Origin: CALINF01 sp039980455
Lineage (GTDB): Bacteria; Pseudomonadota; Gammaproteobacteria; Pseudomonadales; Halieaceae
Direction: 5' to 3'
Assembly: GCA_039980455.1 (NCBI GenBank)
Contig: JBDXCG010000003.1
Location: forward strand, 62,001 to 126,000
Length of the DNA: 64,000 nucleotides
Positions 1-8,300 of the stretch are shown here, piece after piece. A program made the position numbers and the translations under genes. Positions within the stretch are counted from its first letter, which is position 1. Every line of letters begins with the position of its first letter. Under the pieces are notes generated by a model that saw only the letters and a program-made list of their open reading frames with translations, did not search any database and was not told the DNA's origin.

Positions 1-162
1 GATCGTTTCAAGGATGACCTCTGCCGCGTCCACGGTAACAGGCGTGTACTGTGGTTCCTTGATTTCGGTGGGGGGTTTGCTCATATAAAGCAATGTAGTC
101 ACGGCGACAGCGCCGGCTACCATGATGGCTGAAACTATAGTCTGTCGTTTTGCGCTGGACAC
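1..162 (-). CDS. RND efflux membrane-fusion (adaptor) protein, N-terminus only
   Basis: The frame is open to the left edge of the window, so only about 54 residues are present. They show a short basic start, one hydrophobic segment (AIMVAGAVAVTTLLYM) and then a proline-rich linker with KPPTEIKEPQ followed by a strand-like stretch. This is the usual N-terminal anchor and first beta-domain entry of periplasmic adaptors of RND pumps, and it resembles the adaptor at 60424-61647. A GTG at 162 is chosen as start; a GTG at 174 and an ATG at 123 are also in frame. The rest of the gene, and probably its pump, lie outside the window. The family call rests on a short segment and is moderate. Confidence 0.55.
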   Translation of the reverse strand, partial: MSSAKRQTIVSAIMVAGAVAVTTLLYMSKPPTEIKEPQYTPVTVDAAEVILETI

Positions 163-307
163 GTAAAAGCCCACTTTGCGCCCAGCGCAGCACCGTTAAG
201 ATGTTGCCTCGATTCGTGCCGGGCGAAATGGAATAAATCGATGCCCGCGTTATAACACAACGCGGGCATCGAGAAGTGTGAAAATTTGTTTTCTAGCCGA
301 TTAAGGG

Positions 308-1123
308 CTACTCGCCCTTGTCTAGATGTACGTCCATTTGGGGGTAGGGGATGCTGATTCCTGCCTCGTCAAACTTCAGTTTCACTGACTCGGTAGTTTC
401 CCAAAGTACATCCCAGTAGTCAGCCGCGTTTACCCATGGGCGTACGACGAAATTGACACTGGAATCGGCGAGCTCGCTGATAGAAACGACGGGTGCAGGC
501 TCTGCGAGCACGCGGTCATCGGCAGCGACAATTTCTTCCAGCAGGGCTTTGGCCTTGCGTATGTCGTCGTCATAGCCAATACCGAACACCATATCCACAC
601 GGCGAGTCGGGCGAGCGCTGAAATTGGTGATGTTTCCGCCCATGATGGCGCCATTGGGGATGATGACTTCCTTATTGTCTGTTGTTGTCAGTATGGTGGT
701 AAAAATACTGATCTTGTCTACGACGCCCATGGCTCCGCCGGCATCGATGAAGTCGCCTTTGGTAAATGGACGAAACACAATCAGCATCACACCGGCAGCA
801 AAATTGGATAGAGAACTCTGCAGTGAGAGACCTATTGCCAGACCCGCGGCACCTAATAGAGCAATCAGTGAGGTGGTATCAATGCCTAACTGGCTCAATG
901 CGGCGATTACAACAAAGAGCAGCAACACCCAGCGCACAATTGCACTGATGAAGCTGACCAGGATCTCGTCCGTCTCTTGCTTGCGCATCAGGCGTTGGAG
1001 TACGCCTACCACCATGCCTACGACCTTTTTACCAATGTAAAAAATCGCGAGGGCTAGCGCGATACGAATTCCCCACGGCACAATATACAGGTTTACTACA
1101 TCACCCATTCCCATGTCTTCCAT
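308..1123 (-). CDS. Small-conductance mechanosensitive channel (MscS family)
   Basis: A 271-residue inner-membrane channel that opens under membrane tension and releases solutes on hypo-osmotic shock. Three membrane segments fill roughly the first 130 residues. The third carries the glycine/alanine-rich pore helix (LIALLGAAGLAIGLSLQ), followed by the conserved beta-domain entry FRPFTKGDFI and the PNGAIMGGNITNFS region typical of MscS. The length is close to E. coli MscS (286). The start at 1123 is preferred over the longer open frame from 1210 because an AGAGGAA ribosome site lies 7 bases before it and the extra N-terminus looks non-native. It stands alone between the adaptor fragment and a plus-strand SRAP gene. 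Confidence 0.93.
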   Translation of the reverse strand: MEDMGMGDVVNLYIVPWGIRIALALAIFYIGKKVVGMVVGVLQRLMRKQETDEILVSFISAIVRWVLLLFVVIAALSQLGIDTTSLIALLGAAGLAIGLSLQSSLSNFAAGVMLIVFRPFTKGDFIDAGGAMGVVDKISIFTTILTTTDNKEVIIPNGAIMGGNITNFSARPTRRVDMVFGIGYDDDIRKAKALLEEIVAADDRVLAEPAPVVSISELADSSVNFVVRPWVNAADYWDVLWETTESVKLKFDEAGISIPYPQMDVHLDKGE

Positions 1124-1468
1124 CCAACAATTCCTCTGATCATAAGTAGTACCAAGATGGGCGACAGCTGCGAAAAAGCAAGCTATGCCGTACTTCGGTT
1201 GGTTGAGCACTATAATAGATGAATTGCGGCTCGTCTTGCACTACAGAAGTCTCTTTTGAAAGTTACTATCGACTAGCCTTCTGGTTTTCAGCCCGCGCGA
1301 TTAGTGGCACTAACTAAGGCTATGTCTTTTTTGATCAGGTGAACTTTGATGCGCTGAATAGCCAGTCAGAATTTTGTGCCCGGATTTTTCGATAAGGTTG
1401 TGGATGCTCTTTGCCGTATCGGTCATCCTTGAGGATCAAGTGAGCTGAGCTCAGGAGGGTTGGGGAAA
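1124..1468. other. Intergenic region between divergent mscS-like and SRAP genes
   Basis: This 345-base stretch separates two divergently transcribed genes and should hold both promoters. On the minus strand a TATTAT hexamer (1212-1217) could be a -10 box for the channel gene, but I see no convincing -35. On the plus strand the last part holds an AGGAGGG ribosome site (1453-1459) for the SRAP gene. No RNA gene or credible small protein was seen. Confidence 0.4.
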
Positions 1469-2146
1469 ATGTGCGGACGCGTAAACGTAATTGACAATCC
1501 AGGGCTGGTCCAGCTGCTGCGAGATCTCGGCATAGACCTTGCGTTGCCACCAGCGGTTAACGTAGCCCCAACCGAGCGCCTGTCGGTGGTGCGTGAGCTA
1601 GATCAGCAACGCTCGATGGATTCTGCGCGCTGGTGGCTAACACCTGCCTGGGCCAGCGAAGTAAGCCAGAAGTACGCTATGTTCAATGCACGCAGTGAAA
1701 CACTGGCCACCAGTCGGGCATTTCGTAAACCGTTTGAATCTCAGCGCGCCATCGTGCCAGTGAGCAGCTTTATCGAATGGCGCAAGGAGGGTGACGCCAA
1801 GCAACCCTACCTGATTAGTAGTGCCAGCGGTGCTTTCGCGATGGCTGCGTTGTGGGAGGAGTGGCGTGGAGGCGATGAACCCCTGCTCACTTGCACATTG
1901 GTCACAACGGCTGCGGCACCCGCTTTCGAGCCCTGGCACCATCGTATGCCGGTGGTTCTAGCGCCTCAAGAGGTCGATTTGTGGTTGGATAATACCCAGA
2001 CAGTAGAACCCCAACACGAAATATTCAGTGCGCGACTCAAAGAGCCCTGGAGTGTTTGCCCATTATCTCGAAATGTGAGCAATGCGCGGAACAAGGGCCC
2101 GCAAGACATGGAGCCCATCGGAGAATCTGTAGTGTTGGCGGCGTAG
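1469..2146 (+). CDS. yedK: SRAP domain protein, abasic-site DNA-protein crosslinker (YedK/HMCES family)
   Basis: Members of this family shield abasic sites in single-stranded DNA by forming a stable thiazolidine link through the N-terminal cysteine. The protein begins MCGR, so Cys2 becomes N-terminal after methionine removal, as required. The other active-site residues fall where E. coli YedK has them: Asn73 in FNARSET, Glu103 in SSFIEW and His158 in HHRMP. At 225 residues the length is normal. The ATG at 1469 is chosen over an upstream TTG (1460) because catalysis demands Cys at position 2 and AGGAGGG sits 9 bases upstream. It is a single gene with no obvious operon partner. Confidence 0.95.
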   Translation: MCGRVNVIDNPGLVQLLRDLGIDLALPPAVNVAPTERLSVVRELDQQRSMDSARWWLTPAWASEVSQKYAMFNARSETLATSRAFRKPFESQRAIVPVSSFIEWRKEGDAKQPYLISSASGAFAMAALWEEWRGGDEPLLTCTLVTTAAAPAFEPWHHRMPVVLAPQEVDLWLDNTQTVEPQHEIFSARLKEPWSVCPLSRNVSNARNKGPQDMEPIGESVVLAA

Positions 2147-2163
2147 TACCGCAAACCAGGTCT

Positions 2164-2772
2164 CTATTGGTCAGTTTCGGAGGTCGCCGCTGTTATTCCG
2201 GCTGCAATCTCTTCACTGAGGCTCAGCAGTAGGCGGCTATAGGCGGCGGTGATCGATGCCGCGGAGTCAGACCCGTTTAGTGACTCATTCAGGCGCGAGA
2301 GCCTGCGTGTGATGATCTCACCCTTGGTGCGACGTATTGTCCACTTGGCGGCCAGACGGGCTTGAGTACCTTCTGCGTCCAGTTCCAGAACATTGACTGA
2401 AACCGCGTACGTAGGCGCATATTGCTGGGGCCAGGGAAAAACTTGCACGCTTTGACTATTCAGCAGCGCCGATAGATTGAGGCTGATCACGCGCGACAAC
2501 CCATCAGTGAGTGGTTCTGCCCAGCGTTCGTAACTGGCCACGTCCACTTGGTTGCCGGCACGATGATAGACAATACCGTTACGATTGAGGTATTGAGGAA
2601 TCTCTATCGGGCCTACGCCCACAGAGGGTGAATCGTTTTCGGACTCTCCTTGCGCCAGTGCCGTTAGTAAGTAGTACTGGCTATCAGGGGTGCTGCTACA
2701 CGCTGTGAGCAACACCACTGCCGCCGCTGCAATCAATCGTGTGGCATTAAGCCGTGCGGTCGAGTTAAGCAT
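2164..2772 (-). CDS. PqiC-like ABC-transport auxiliary lipoprotein
   Basis: A 202-residue lipoprotein of the ABC_trans_aux (DUF330, PqiC/YmbA-like) family. The signal peptide ends in the lipobox LTAC (Cys25). The mature part has family traits: a YYLL segment soon after the lipidation site, GVGPIEIPQYLNRNGIVYH, and AEPLTDGLSRVISLNL. Relatives sit in the outer membrane facing the periplasm and work with MCE-domain proteins in lipid traffic between the membranes. It is the last gene of the permease-ATPase-MCE operon, and its start overlaps the stop of the MCE gene by one base, so translation is probably coupled. Confidence 0.88.
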   Translation of the reverse strand: MLNSTARLNATRLIAAAAVVLLTACSSTPDSQYYLLTALAQGESENDSPSVGVGPIEIPQYLNRNGIVYHRAGNQVDVASYERWAEPLTDGLSRVISLNLSALLNSQSVQVFPWPQQYAPTYAVSVNVLELDAEGTQARLAAKWTIRRTKGEIITRRLSRLNESLNGSDSAASITAAYSRLLLSLSEEIAAGITAATSETDQ

Positions 2773-3740
2773 TATCGTGTTTCCTCGCGTTTGCCTCGAA
2801 TTATCGCGTCGGGCCGCTCCTCGAGCGTTCTGGCTAGAAGCTGTAGGGCGCGGCTGGCACTGGCTATCTCCTTGAGCGCAATATCCAGTTGATAGCGGGT
2901 GGAAGAGTCATCAGAGACAATCTCTGTCACGCCCTGCATTGCCTGTTCAAATGCTGCTGCTGCGGTATTGAGTTCTTGCAGTGTGGCCTCTGCGCTGGCG
3001 GAAAGCTGCGGTAAGTCAGTGCGCACTTGCGTCATAGTTTGAGTGGAGCTATCGAGTAACTGTTCCAGTTTAGGGCCGTTGGCATGCAACACGTCGGTGA
3101 GCTGAGCGGTCATCGAATCCAGAGATTTCAGTGAGTGTCTCAGGTCACCTGGAAGCGATTGAAATGCGTCATTGCTGACAAAGCGATCAATGTTCTTGGT
3201 TATATCGGAGATGTCAGAAGCGAGATCCGCAAAATCTATCTTTTGGAATTCCAGTGCAAAGCGTTCAAGCTCAGTGGGGATGGTAGGAATCTGAACATGT
3301 TCGGAATCTATGTCAGCAAGTTCGACCTCACTATCAGGATGAAAGTCCATCTGAACGTAGAGCAACCCGGTCAAAATACTCTGCGTGTTGAGTTGCGCCC
3401 GCAACCCACTGTTAATCAGATCTTCTGTGATATTGCTGTCCTGGCTTCCAACCCGGCGAAAGTTTTCACCGCTGAGTTCGGCTTCCACAAGCATGGTTAC
3501 ATCGACTGAATCGGTATTTAGGATCAGCTCGATATCGGTAACTTGACCGATCTGTACGCCCCGCAGCGCCACGGGCGCTCCGAGTGTTAGTCCTTTCACA
3601 GACCCGTCAAAAACCATGACTACCGTATCACGATTGTTACCAAGGCCGGTTTGACTGACGAAGATGATCGCAGAGATAGAGATCAACAGCGCTCCCACGA
3701 TGAAGGCGCCGATGATGGCTGACTGGGGCTTTTCACTCAT
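2772..3740 (-). CDS. MCE-domain (MlaD-like) lipid transport protein
   Basis: A 322-residue protein with one N-terminal membrane anchor (residues about 10-28) and a single MCE domain around residues 38-115 (VFDGSVKGLTLGAPVALRG, then GQVTDIEL). A long helical tail rich in heptad-like leucines fills the rest (about 150-310). MCE proteins form hexameric rings or tubes that carry phospholipids across the periplasm. It is longer than E. coli MlaD (183); the helical tail suggests a needle-like extension such as that of single-MCE LetB/YebT relatives, which is inference. ATG at 3740 overlaps the ATPase stop by four bases. Confidence 0.92.
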   Translation of the reverse strand: MSEKPQSAIIGAFIVGALLISISAIIFVSQTGLGNNRDTVVMVFDGSVKGLTLGAPVALRGVQIGQVTDIELILNTDSVDVTMLVEAELSGENFRRVGSQDSNITEDLINSGLRAQLNTQSILTGLLYVQMDFHPDSEVELADIDSEHVQIPTIPTELERFALEFQKIDFADLASDISDITKNIDRFVSNDAFQSLPGDLRHSLKSLDSMTAQLTDVLHANGPKLEQLLDSSTQTMTQVRTDLPQLSASAEATLQELNTAAAAFEQAMQGVTEIVSDDSSTRYQLDIALKEIASASRALQLLARTLEERPDAIIRGKREETR

Positions 3741-4513
3741 GCCGTATCCTCGGTAGTGGCTGCACTTGAGCGGGTAAGGAATTGTCTCACAACCGGCTGA
3801 TCAGTGTGATCACGCAGATCACGAGGATCACCGTAGGCGATCATTGTGCGGGTGTTTGTGTCCAGATAAACCGAATTGGTTGCAATGGCAAAAATACTGG
3901 GAAGCTCGTGGGTGACCATGACGACTGTGGCCCCAAGGGATTCCTTTAGCTGCACAATCAGTTCATCCAGTAGCCGTGAACTGATGGGGTCGAGCCCCGC
4001 ACTTGGCTCGTCAAAAAAGAGAATGTCGGGGTCCATTGCTATTGCCCGTGCAAGAGCGGCGCGTTTCTGCATGCCGCCACTGATCTCTGAAGGATAGTAG
4101 TCTTCATACCCCGCGAGCCCTACCAACGCTAGCTTGTACGCGATGATTTCTGTCCGTTCTTTAGGGGTGAACTGTGTGTACAGCTGCAGCGGTAAAGAGA
4201 CGTTCTCGGCCAATGTCATAGCGCTAAACAAGCCGCCGCTTTGATAAGTAATGCCCCAGCGCTTGCGCATATTCTCCTGCTCGTTGCTGTCGGCGGTTAC
4301 GAAACTCTGTCCCGAGTAAATGATATCGCCCTCAGCCGGGGTAATAAGCCCCAGCATTTGCTTAAGCAAGGTACTCTTGCCGCAACCGCTGCCGCCCATA
4401 ATGACGAAAATATCGCCTTGGTTGACCTCAAAATTAAGGTCTCTTTGGATAACGAAGTCGCCATAGGCCATGGTGAGGTTGCGTACTTCAATGGGTGGCG
4501 GGTTATCGGCCAT
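3737..4513 (-). CDS. ABC transporter ATP-binding protein (MlaF-like)
   Basis: This is the cytoplasmic ATPase that powers the Mla-type lipid transporter. All parts are visible in the 258 residues: Walker A GGSGCGKSTLL, signature ISGGMQKRAALARA, Walker B DILFFDEPSAGLDP and the H-loop VMVTHELPS. The ISGGMQKR form of the signature is typical of MlaF-type ATPases. The start at 4513 (MADNPPPIEVRNLTMAYG) is chosen because the upstream part of the longer frame lies inside the permease gene and does not resemble the family. The permease stop is only two bases upstream and the MCE gene overlaps the end by four bases, so the operon is tightly coupled. Confidence 0.95.
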   Translation of the reverse strand: MADNPPPIEVRNLTMAYGDFVIQRDLNFEVNQGDIFVIMGGSGCGKSTLLKQMLGLITPAEGDIIYSGQSFVTADSNEQENMRKRWGITYQSGGLFSAMTLAENVSLPLQLYTQFTPKERTEIIAYKLALVGLAGYEDYYPSEISGGMQKRAALARAIAMDPDILFFDEPSAGLDPISSRLLDELIVQLKESLGATVVMVTHELPSIFAIATNSVYLDTNTRTMIAYGDPRDLRDHTDQPVVRQFLTRSSAATTEDTA

Positions 4514-4515
4514 AC

Positions 4516-5646
4516 TCAGTAATCCAGCTGCTGACAGAGGATGTTGATGGCGGCATCGGCGATGATCAGGTAGATGATCGCCGTGACCACTGCCTGCGTA
4601 GCCGCTTGCCCGACGGCGGCAGAGCTGCGGCCCGAATTGATGCCTGAGCGACACCCCGCAACGGCGATCAGCACTGCAAAGGCTACGCTTTTGATCAGGC
4701 CCACCATGATGTGGCTAATCTCCACGGCAGCGCTGGCTTGATTGAAGTACTGCAACGGTGTGATTCCTAAACCGCCCGCGACCAGAGCGCCCCCCAGAAT
4801 TCCCAGGACATCGGCGTAGATGGTGAGCAATGGCATCATGACTACCAGTGCCAGCATGCGAGGCACAACCAAAAATTCGATGGGCGATACGCCCAGCGTC
4901 ACTATTGCATCGATTTCTTCGTTGGTCTGCATGGTGCCGAGTTGCGCGGCATAGGCCGCTCCCGTGCGTCCGGCCATGACCACTGCGGTCATCAATGCGC
5001 CCATTTCTCGTAGGGTGCCAATAACAACGAGATCGGCGACATAGATGCCAGCGCCAAATTGTTCCAACTGCACTGCGCCAAGATAACCCAAGATCATACC
5101 CACAAGAACGCTGATCAGGCTGATGATGGCGAAGGCATCTGGACCGGATTGATAGCAGAAGGCGCGAAAGTCCGCATAGCGAGTATTAGCTTTGCCCACC
5201 ACCAGCTTTGCCAGCGCTATTGCCACTTCGCCAATAAAAGCCAGCGATTCCCGGATATTCCCCATCGTTGCGCTTAGCATGCGAATCGGGTCGAGTGAAC
5301 TCAGCCAGTGATAGGTGGCGGGTTCTGGCTGCTGATGGGGGCGTACTGCTGTGGCTACGCTGAGCAACCTCTGCGCGCCCTCTGGGAGAGAACTGGTGTC
5401 GAAAGAGATGCCATTGTCCTGGCAGTGGTTTGAACACTGCAGCAAGAACGCCATTATTATCGAATCCCAATTCTCGATACTGTCGAATCTTACAGTGAGT
5501 GCCTTGGGTGACAGAGCATTGAGATTGGTGTGAAGCTCATCGAAGTCCGGCGCGCCGGCGCCTTGCTCCCAGTCCCCGCTAAGGGTAAGCATCAGTGTGT
5601 CTGATTGCGTGTTGTCCAGCTGAAATACGGGTGCAGATTTGCTCAT
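4516..5646 (-). CDS. MlaE-family permease with fused N-terminal STAS domain
   Basis: A 376-residue inner-membrane permease. Residues about 1-105 form a STAS-like domain (for example ALTVRFDSIENWDSIIMAFLL), equivalent to the separate MlaB protein of E. coli. Residues about 130-376 are the MlaE domain with family hallmarks: REMGALMTAVVMAGRTGAAYAA, the EIDAI motif and VVPRMLAL. It opens a four-gene operon with the ATPase, the MCE protein and the PqiC-like lipoprotein. There is no MlaC-like periplasmic carrier in the window, so the pathway is more Pqi/Let-like in its partners than E. coli Mla. The direction of lipid flow cannot be read from sequence. Confidence 0.93.
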   Translation of the reverse strand: MSKSAPVFQLDNTQSDTLMLTLSGDWEQGAGAPDFDELHTNLNALSPKALTVRFDSIENWDSIIMAFLLQCSNHCQDNGISFDTSSLPEGAQRLLSVATAVRPHQQPEPATYHWLSSLDPIRMLSATMGNIRESLAFIGEVAIALAKLVVGKANTRYADFRAFCYQSGPDAFAIISLISVLVGMILGYLGAVQLEQFGAGIYVADLVVIGTLREMGALMTAVVMAGRTGAAYAAQLGTMQTNEEIDAIVTLGVSPIEFLVVPRMLALVVMMPLLTIYADVLGILGGALVAGGLGITPLQYFNQASAAVEISHIMVGLIKSVAFAVLIAVAGCRSGINSGRSSAAVGQAATQAVVTAIIYLIIADAAINILCQQLDY

Positions 5647-5681
5647 TCAGCGGCCGATCCGTTGTTGTATCGCCACAGAGT

Positions 5682-6227
5682 CTACTGGGTACTACTGTCA
5701 TTTAACAGCGTGACAGGCTCCTGAAAGGGGCGCTGCGGTTGGATCTTGTAAATACTCTGGTACGCTTTGTCATAGATCGCAACCACAGGTGTGTAGCTGT
5801 CTGCCTCAAGGCGCCTTGCGATCATAGTCATCGGGAACAAGTAGTTGTCGGTGTCAGCGTAACGTAGCGCACGACTGCGACCGACAGGGTCTTCGTAGAT
5901 GACCCAATCCAGGCCCAGTTCCTCTGCTAATAGATCGCCGAGGATCAGCCCCATTGCCTGCAGTTCGCGCGTCTGGTCCGGCTTCACCAAGCCGCGATCG
6001 AGCAGGGCCTGCAGTAAATCCAGATCGCGCACTTTTTCGCCAGAGAATTGCCGCCCAAGATTGGTGGCCGCGATGTCATTGATGAGCTCGCGCTGTTGCT
6101 GCATGAATCCCCGGTCGAGATAGGTCAGTTCAGTGATCTCGGGCTCAGCCTGGGCGAGGGAGTAAGCGCTGTAAAACAGTGCGCCGGCCACAAATAGTAC
6201 CAGCGATGGAGTGAGTCTGGCCGTCAT
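5682..6227 (-). CDS. Exported protein, DUF3806-like
   Basis: An exported protein of 181 residues. It begins with a signal peptide (VLFVAGALFYSAYSLAQA) and then has an alpha/beta domain with GLILGDLLAEELGLDWVIYEDPVGRSRALRY and a later DNYLFPMTMIARRLE stretch. The pattern of a helix followed by the WV-x-Y-x-DP turn is what I associate with DUF3806 proteins, whose function is unknown. The start at 6227 has an AGGAGA site 6 bases upstream; the open frame extends 9 codons further without one. It lies upstream of the Mla-like operon on the same strand with a 35-base gap, so cotranscription is possible. Confidence 0.6.
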   Translation of the reverse strand: MTARLTPSLVLFVAGALFYSAYSLAQAEPEITELTYLDRGFMQQQRELINDIAATNLGRQFSGEKVRDLDLLQALLDRGLVKPDQTRELQAMGLILGDLLAEELGLDWVIYEDPVGRSRALRYADTDNYLFPMTMIARRLEADSYTPVVAIYDKAYQSIYKIQPQRPFQEPVTLLNDSSTQ

Positions 6228-6372
6228 CGAGTGTCTCCTGAGTGGTTCGAGCATTCAGTCCGAGGGGGTATTTTAGCCCATTTCGGTTGTGTTCAGAGCG
6301 TTGGCATGGATAATTGCTGTCTTCCCGGGGGCACTATCTGTTTCTGGCCTCGGCGGACTTCGGAGCACACTC

Positions 6373-7248
6373 ATGATCACCGGCAGTATTGTTGCCCTGG
6401 TAACGCCCATGCACACTGATGGCAGTGTGGACTGGGAAGCGCTGGAGCGGCTTCTTGACATGCACATCGTCGCGGGTACCAGCGCCATTGGGGCTGTGGG
6501 TACTACAGGCGAAAGTGCCACTCTAAGCCACCCTGAGCACTGTGAAGTGATTCGCCGCTGTGTAGATTATGTGGCTGGGCGTATCCCCATCGTCGCAGGT
6601 ACCGGTTCCAACTCCACCTGGGAGGCGATCGAGCTAACACGTGCAGCTGCAGATGCAGGTGTGGATGCCTGTCTACTGGTGACCCCCTATTACAACCGTC
6701 CGACCCAACGCGGCATGTTCGAGCATTTCAAGTCAATCGCCGAGTCGGTAGCGGTACCCCAGATTCTGTACAATGTGCCTGGCCGTACGTCGGTGGATTT
6801 ATCGAATGACACCACTGTGCGCCTGGCTGATCTGGATAATATTGTTGGCATAAAGGATGCAACGGGTAATCTTGAGCGCGGCCGCGAATTGATAGCATCT
6901 GCCCCCGCTGATTTTGCCATCTATTCCGGTGACGACCCTACTGCTTTAGAACTCATACTCTCTGGTGGCCACGGCAATATTTCCGTCACGGCCAATGTGG
7001 CGCCAGCGTTGGTGGCAGAGCTCTGCCGTCTGGGGTTGGCGGGCGAGCGTGATGCGGCATCCTCGATCGATGCGAGCCTGGCAAAGCTCAACAAAGCGCT
7101 GTTTCTGGAAGCCAACCCTATCCCTGTGAAATGGGCGCTGGCTCAATTGGGCGTAATCGGCCCAGGCCTGCGCCTGCCATTGACCGAGTTGGACGAGCGT
7201 TTTCACACTGAAGTAATTGCCGCACTGGAGGCGGTAACACCCGAATGA
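6373..7248 (+). CDS. dapA: 4-hydroxy-tetrahydrodipicolinate synthase
   Basis: First committed step of diaminopimelate and lysine synthesis: condensation of pyruvate with aspartate semialdehyde in the cytoplasm. The 291-residue protein is a TIM barrel with GTTGESATL, the catalytic tyrosine in PYYNRPTQ and the Schiff-base lysine in GIKDATGN. ATG 6373 (MITGSIVALVTP) matches the usual family N-terminus; a CGGAG site lies 7 bases upstream. The long upstream extension in the same frame is not family-like. Its stop overlaps the bamC start (ATGA), an arrangement common in gammaproteobacteria. The other dap genes of the window are about 17-25 kb away. Confidence 0.97.
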   Translation: MITGSIVALVTPMHTDGSVDWEALERLLDMHIVAGTSAIGAVGTTGESATLSHPEHCEVIRRCVDYVAGRIPIVAGTGSNSTWEAIELTRAAADAGVDACLLVTPYYNRPTQRGMFEHFKSIAESVAVPQILYNVPGRTSVDLSNDTTVRLADLDNIVGIKDATGNLERGRELIASAPADFAIYSGDDPTALELILSGGHGNISVTANVAPALVAELCRLGLAGERDAASSIDASLAKLNKALFLEANPIPVKWALAQLGVIGPGLRLPLTELDERFHTEVIAALEAVTPE

Positions 7249-8300
7249 CACCGATTCAATGCCTAGCGCGCATCACTTTATTGTCGCTTCTTTGCGGCGC
7301 CGTCTCTGGCTGTAGTTATCTGTTTGGTAACGACGGCTTGTTTCCCAGTAAAGCAGAGGACTACAAAGATTCACCAGAGCTACCGGTGATGAAAGTACCT
7401 CAAGGTAAAGATGCCGGCCGAATGCAGGAAGCATATCCAATTCCTTACATCGAAGAAGATGTTGTGCTGCAGGGCGAGTTTGAAGTGCCCAGGCCTACGC
7501 CTTTAGTGGCAGGCTCTGGGGAAGACTTTGTGCGAATCCAGCGGCTCGCGGAAGACAGCTGGGTCTTGGTAGAGGAAGCGCCTGGGCAGCTATGGCCGCA
7601 GGTGCGTAGTTTTCTATCGGCTGCAGGGATTCAGATCGCGCGAGTGGATGCGCGCTCAGGCATTATGGAATCGACTTGGTTGCAATTAGAAGGCAAGCCT
7701 ATGGCTTCGCGTTTTCGCTATCGCATAGAGCGTGGCGTGCAGCGTGGTACCAGTGAACTCCATGTATTGCAGATGAACCAGGCGGGTGACGTCAATAGCT
7801 GGCCTGAAAGCTCCGATGACTTGGAGCAGGAAGGCGAAATGCTGCAATCGCTAGCGCAATATATTGCCAACAGTACAGACTCCGCGCCAGTCTCGATGAT
7901 TGCTGATCAGGCGATTAGCGCAACGGGGCGTATCACCCTTCAGGAATCAGCCGACGGTAAGACCTATATCAGCCTAGGTTTGTCGTTTGAGCGGGCCTGG
8001 GCGTCGTTAGCACGAGCGCTTGAACGTTCTCACTTTGAGATTACCGATCGCGATCGGAGCGCAGGGCTCTACTTCGCGACTTTCCGTGGCCCGAATGCTG
8101 ATGAAGAGGGCGGCTGGTTCGATTGGTTCGGTGATGACGATGATGACAATCCACTGATTGGTTCGAATTTTAAGGTTGAGATGACTCAGCAGGAAGGTGA
8201 TGTCGTCAATATTACGCTCGATCCGGTCGGTGAAATCCCCGATTACGAGAAGCGACAGGAGCAAGCATTACTGTCGGCGATCAAGGGCAACATAAACTAG
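7245..8300 (+). CDS. bamC: Outer-membrane assembly lipoprotein BamC
   Basis: A 351-residue lipoprotein subunit of the BAM complex, which inserts beta-barrel proteins into the outer membrane. The signal peptide ends at the lipobox AVSGC (Cys23). An unstructured proline-rich stretch follows (SPELPVMKVPQG), which in E. coli BamC contacts BamD. Two helix-grip domains come next, about 95-205 (DSWVLVEEAPGQLWPQVRSFL) and 235-345 (YISLGLSFERAWASLARAL). It overlaps dapA by four bases and the MBL hydrolase by one base. An acidic tract (GDDDDDN) lies in the second domain. BamA is encoded 36 kb downstream. Confidence 0.92.
   Translation: MTPIQCLARITLLSLLCGAVSGCSYLFGNDGLFPSKAEDYKDSPELPVMKVPQGKDAGRMQEAYPIPYIEEDVVLQGEFEVPRPTPLVAGSGEDFVRIQRLAEDSWVLVEEAPGQLWPQVRSFLSAAGIQIARVDARSGIMESTWLQLEGKPMASRFRYRIERGVQRGTSELHVLQMNQAGDVNSWPESSDDLEQEGEMLQSLAQYIANSTDSAPVSMIADQAISATGRITLQESADGKTYISLGLSFERAWASLARALERSHFEITDRDRSAGLYFATFRGPNADEEGGWFDWFGDDDDDNPLIGSNFKVEMTQQEGDVVNITLDPVGEIPDYEKRQEQALLSAIKGNIN

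Noticed and set aside
1211..1216. TATAAT on the plus strand upstream of the SRAP gene
   Set aside because: It lies about 255 bases from the start codon and has no -35 partner; chance occurrence is likely.
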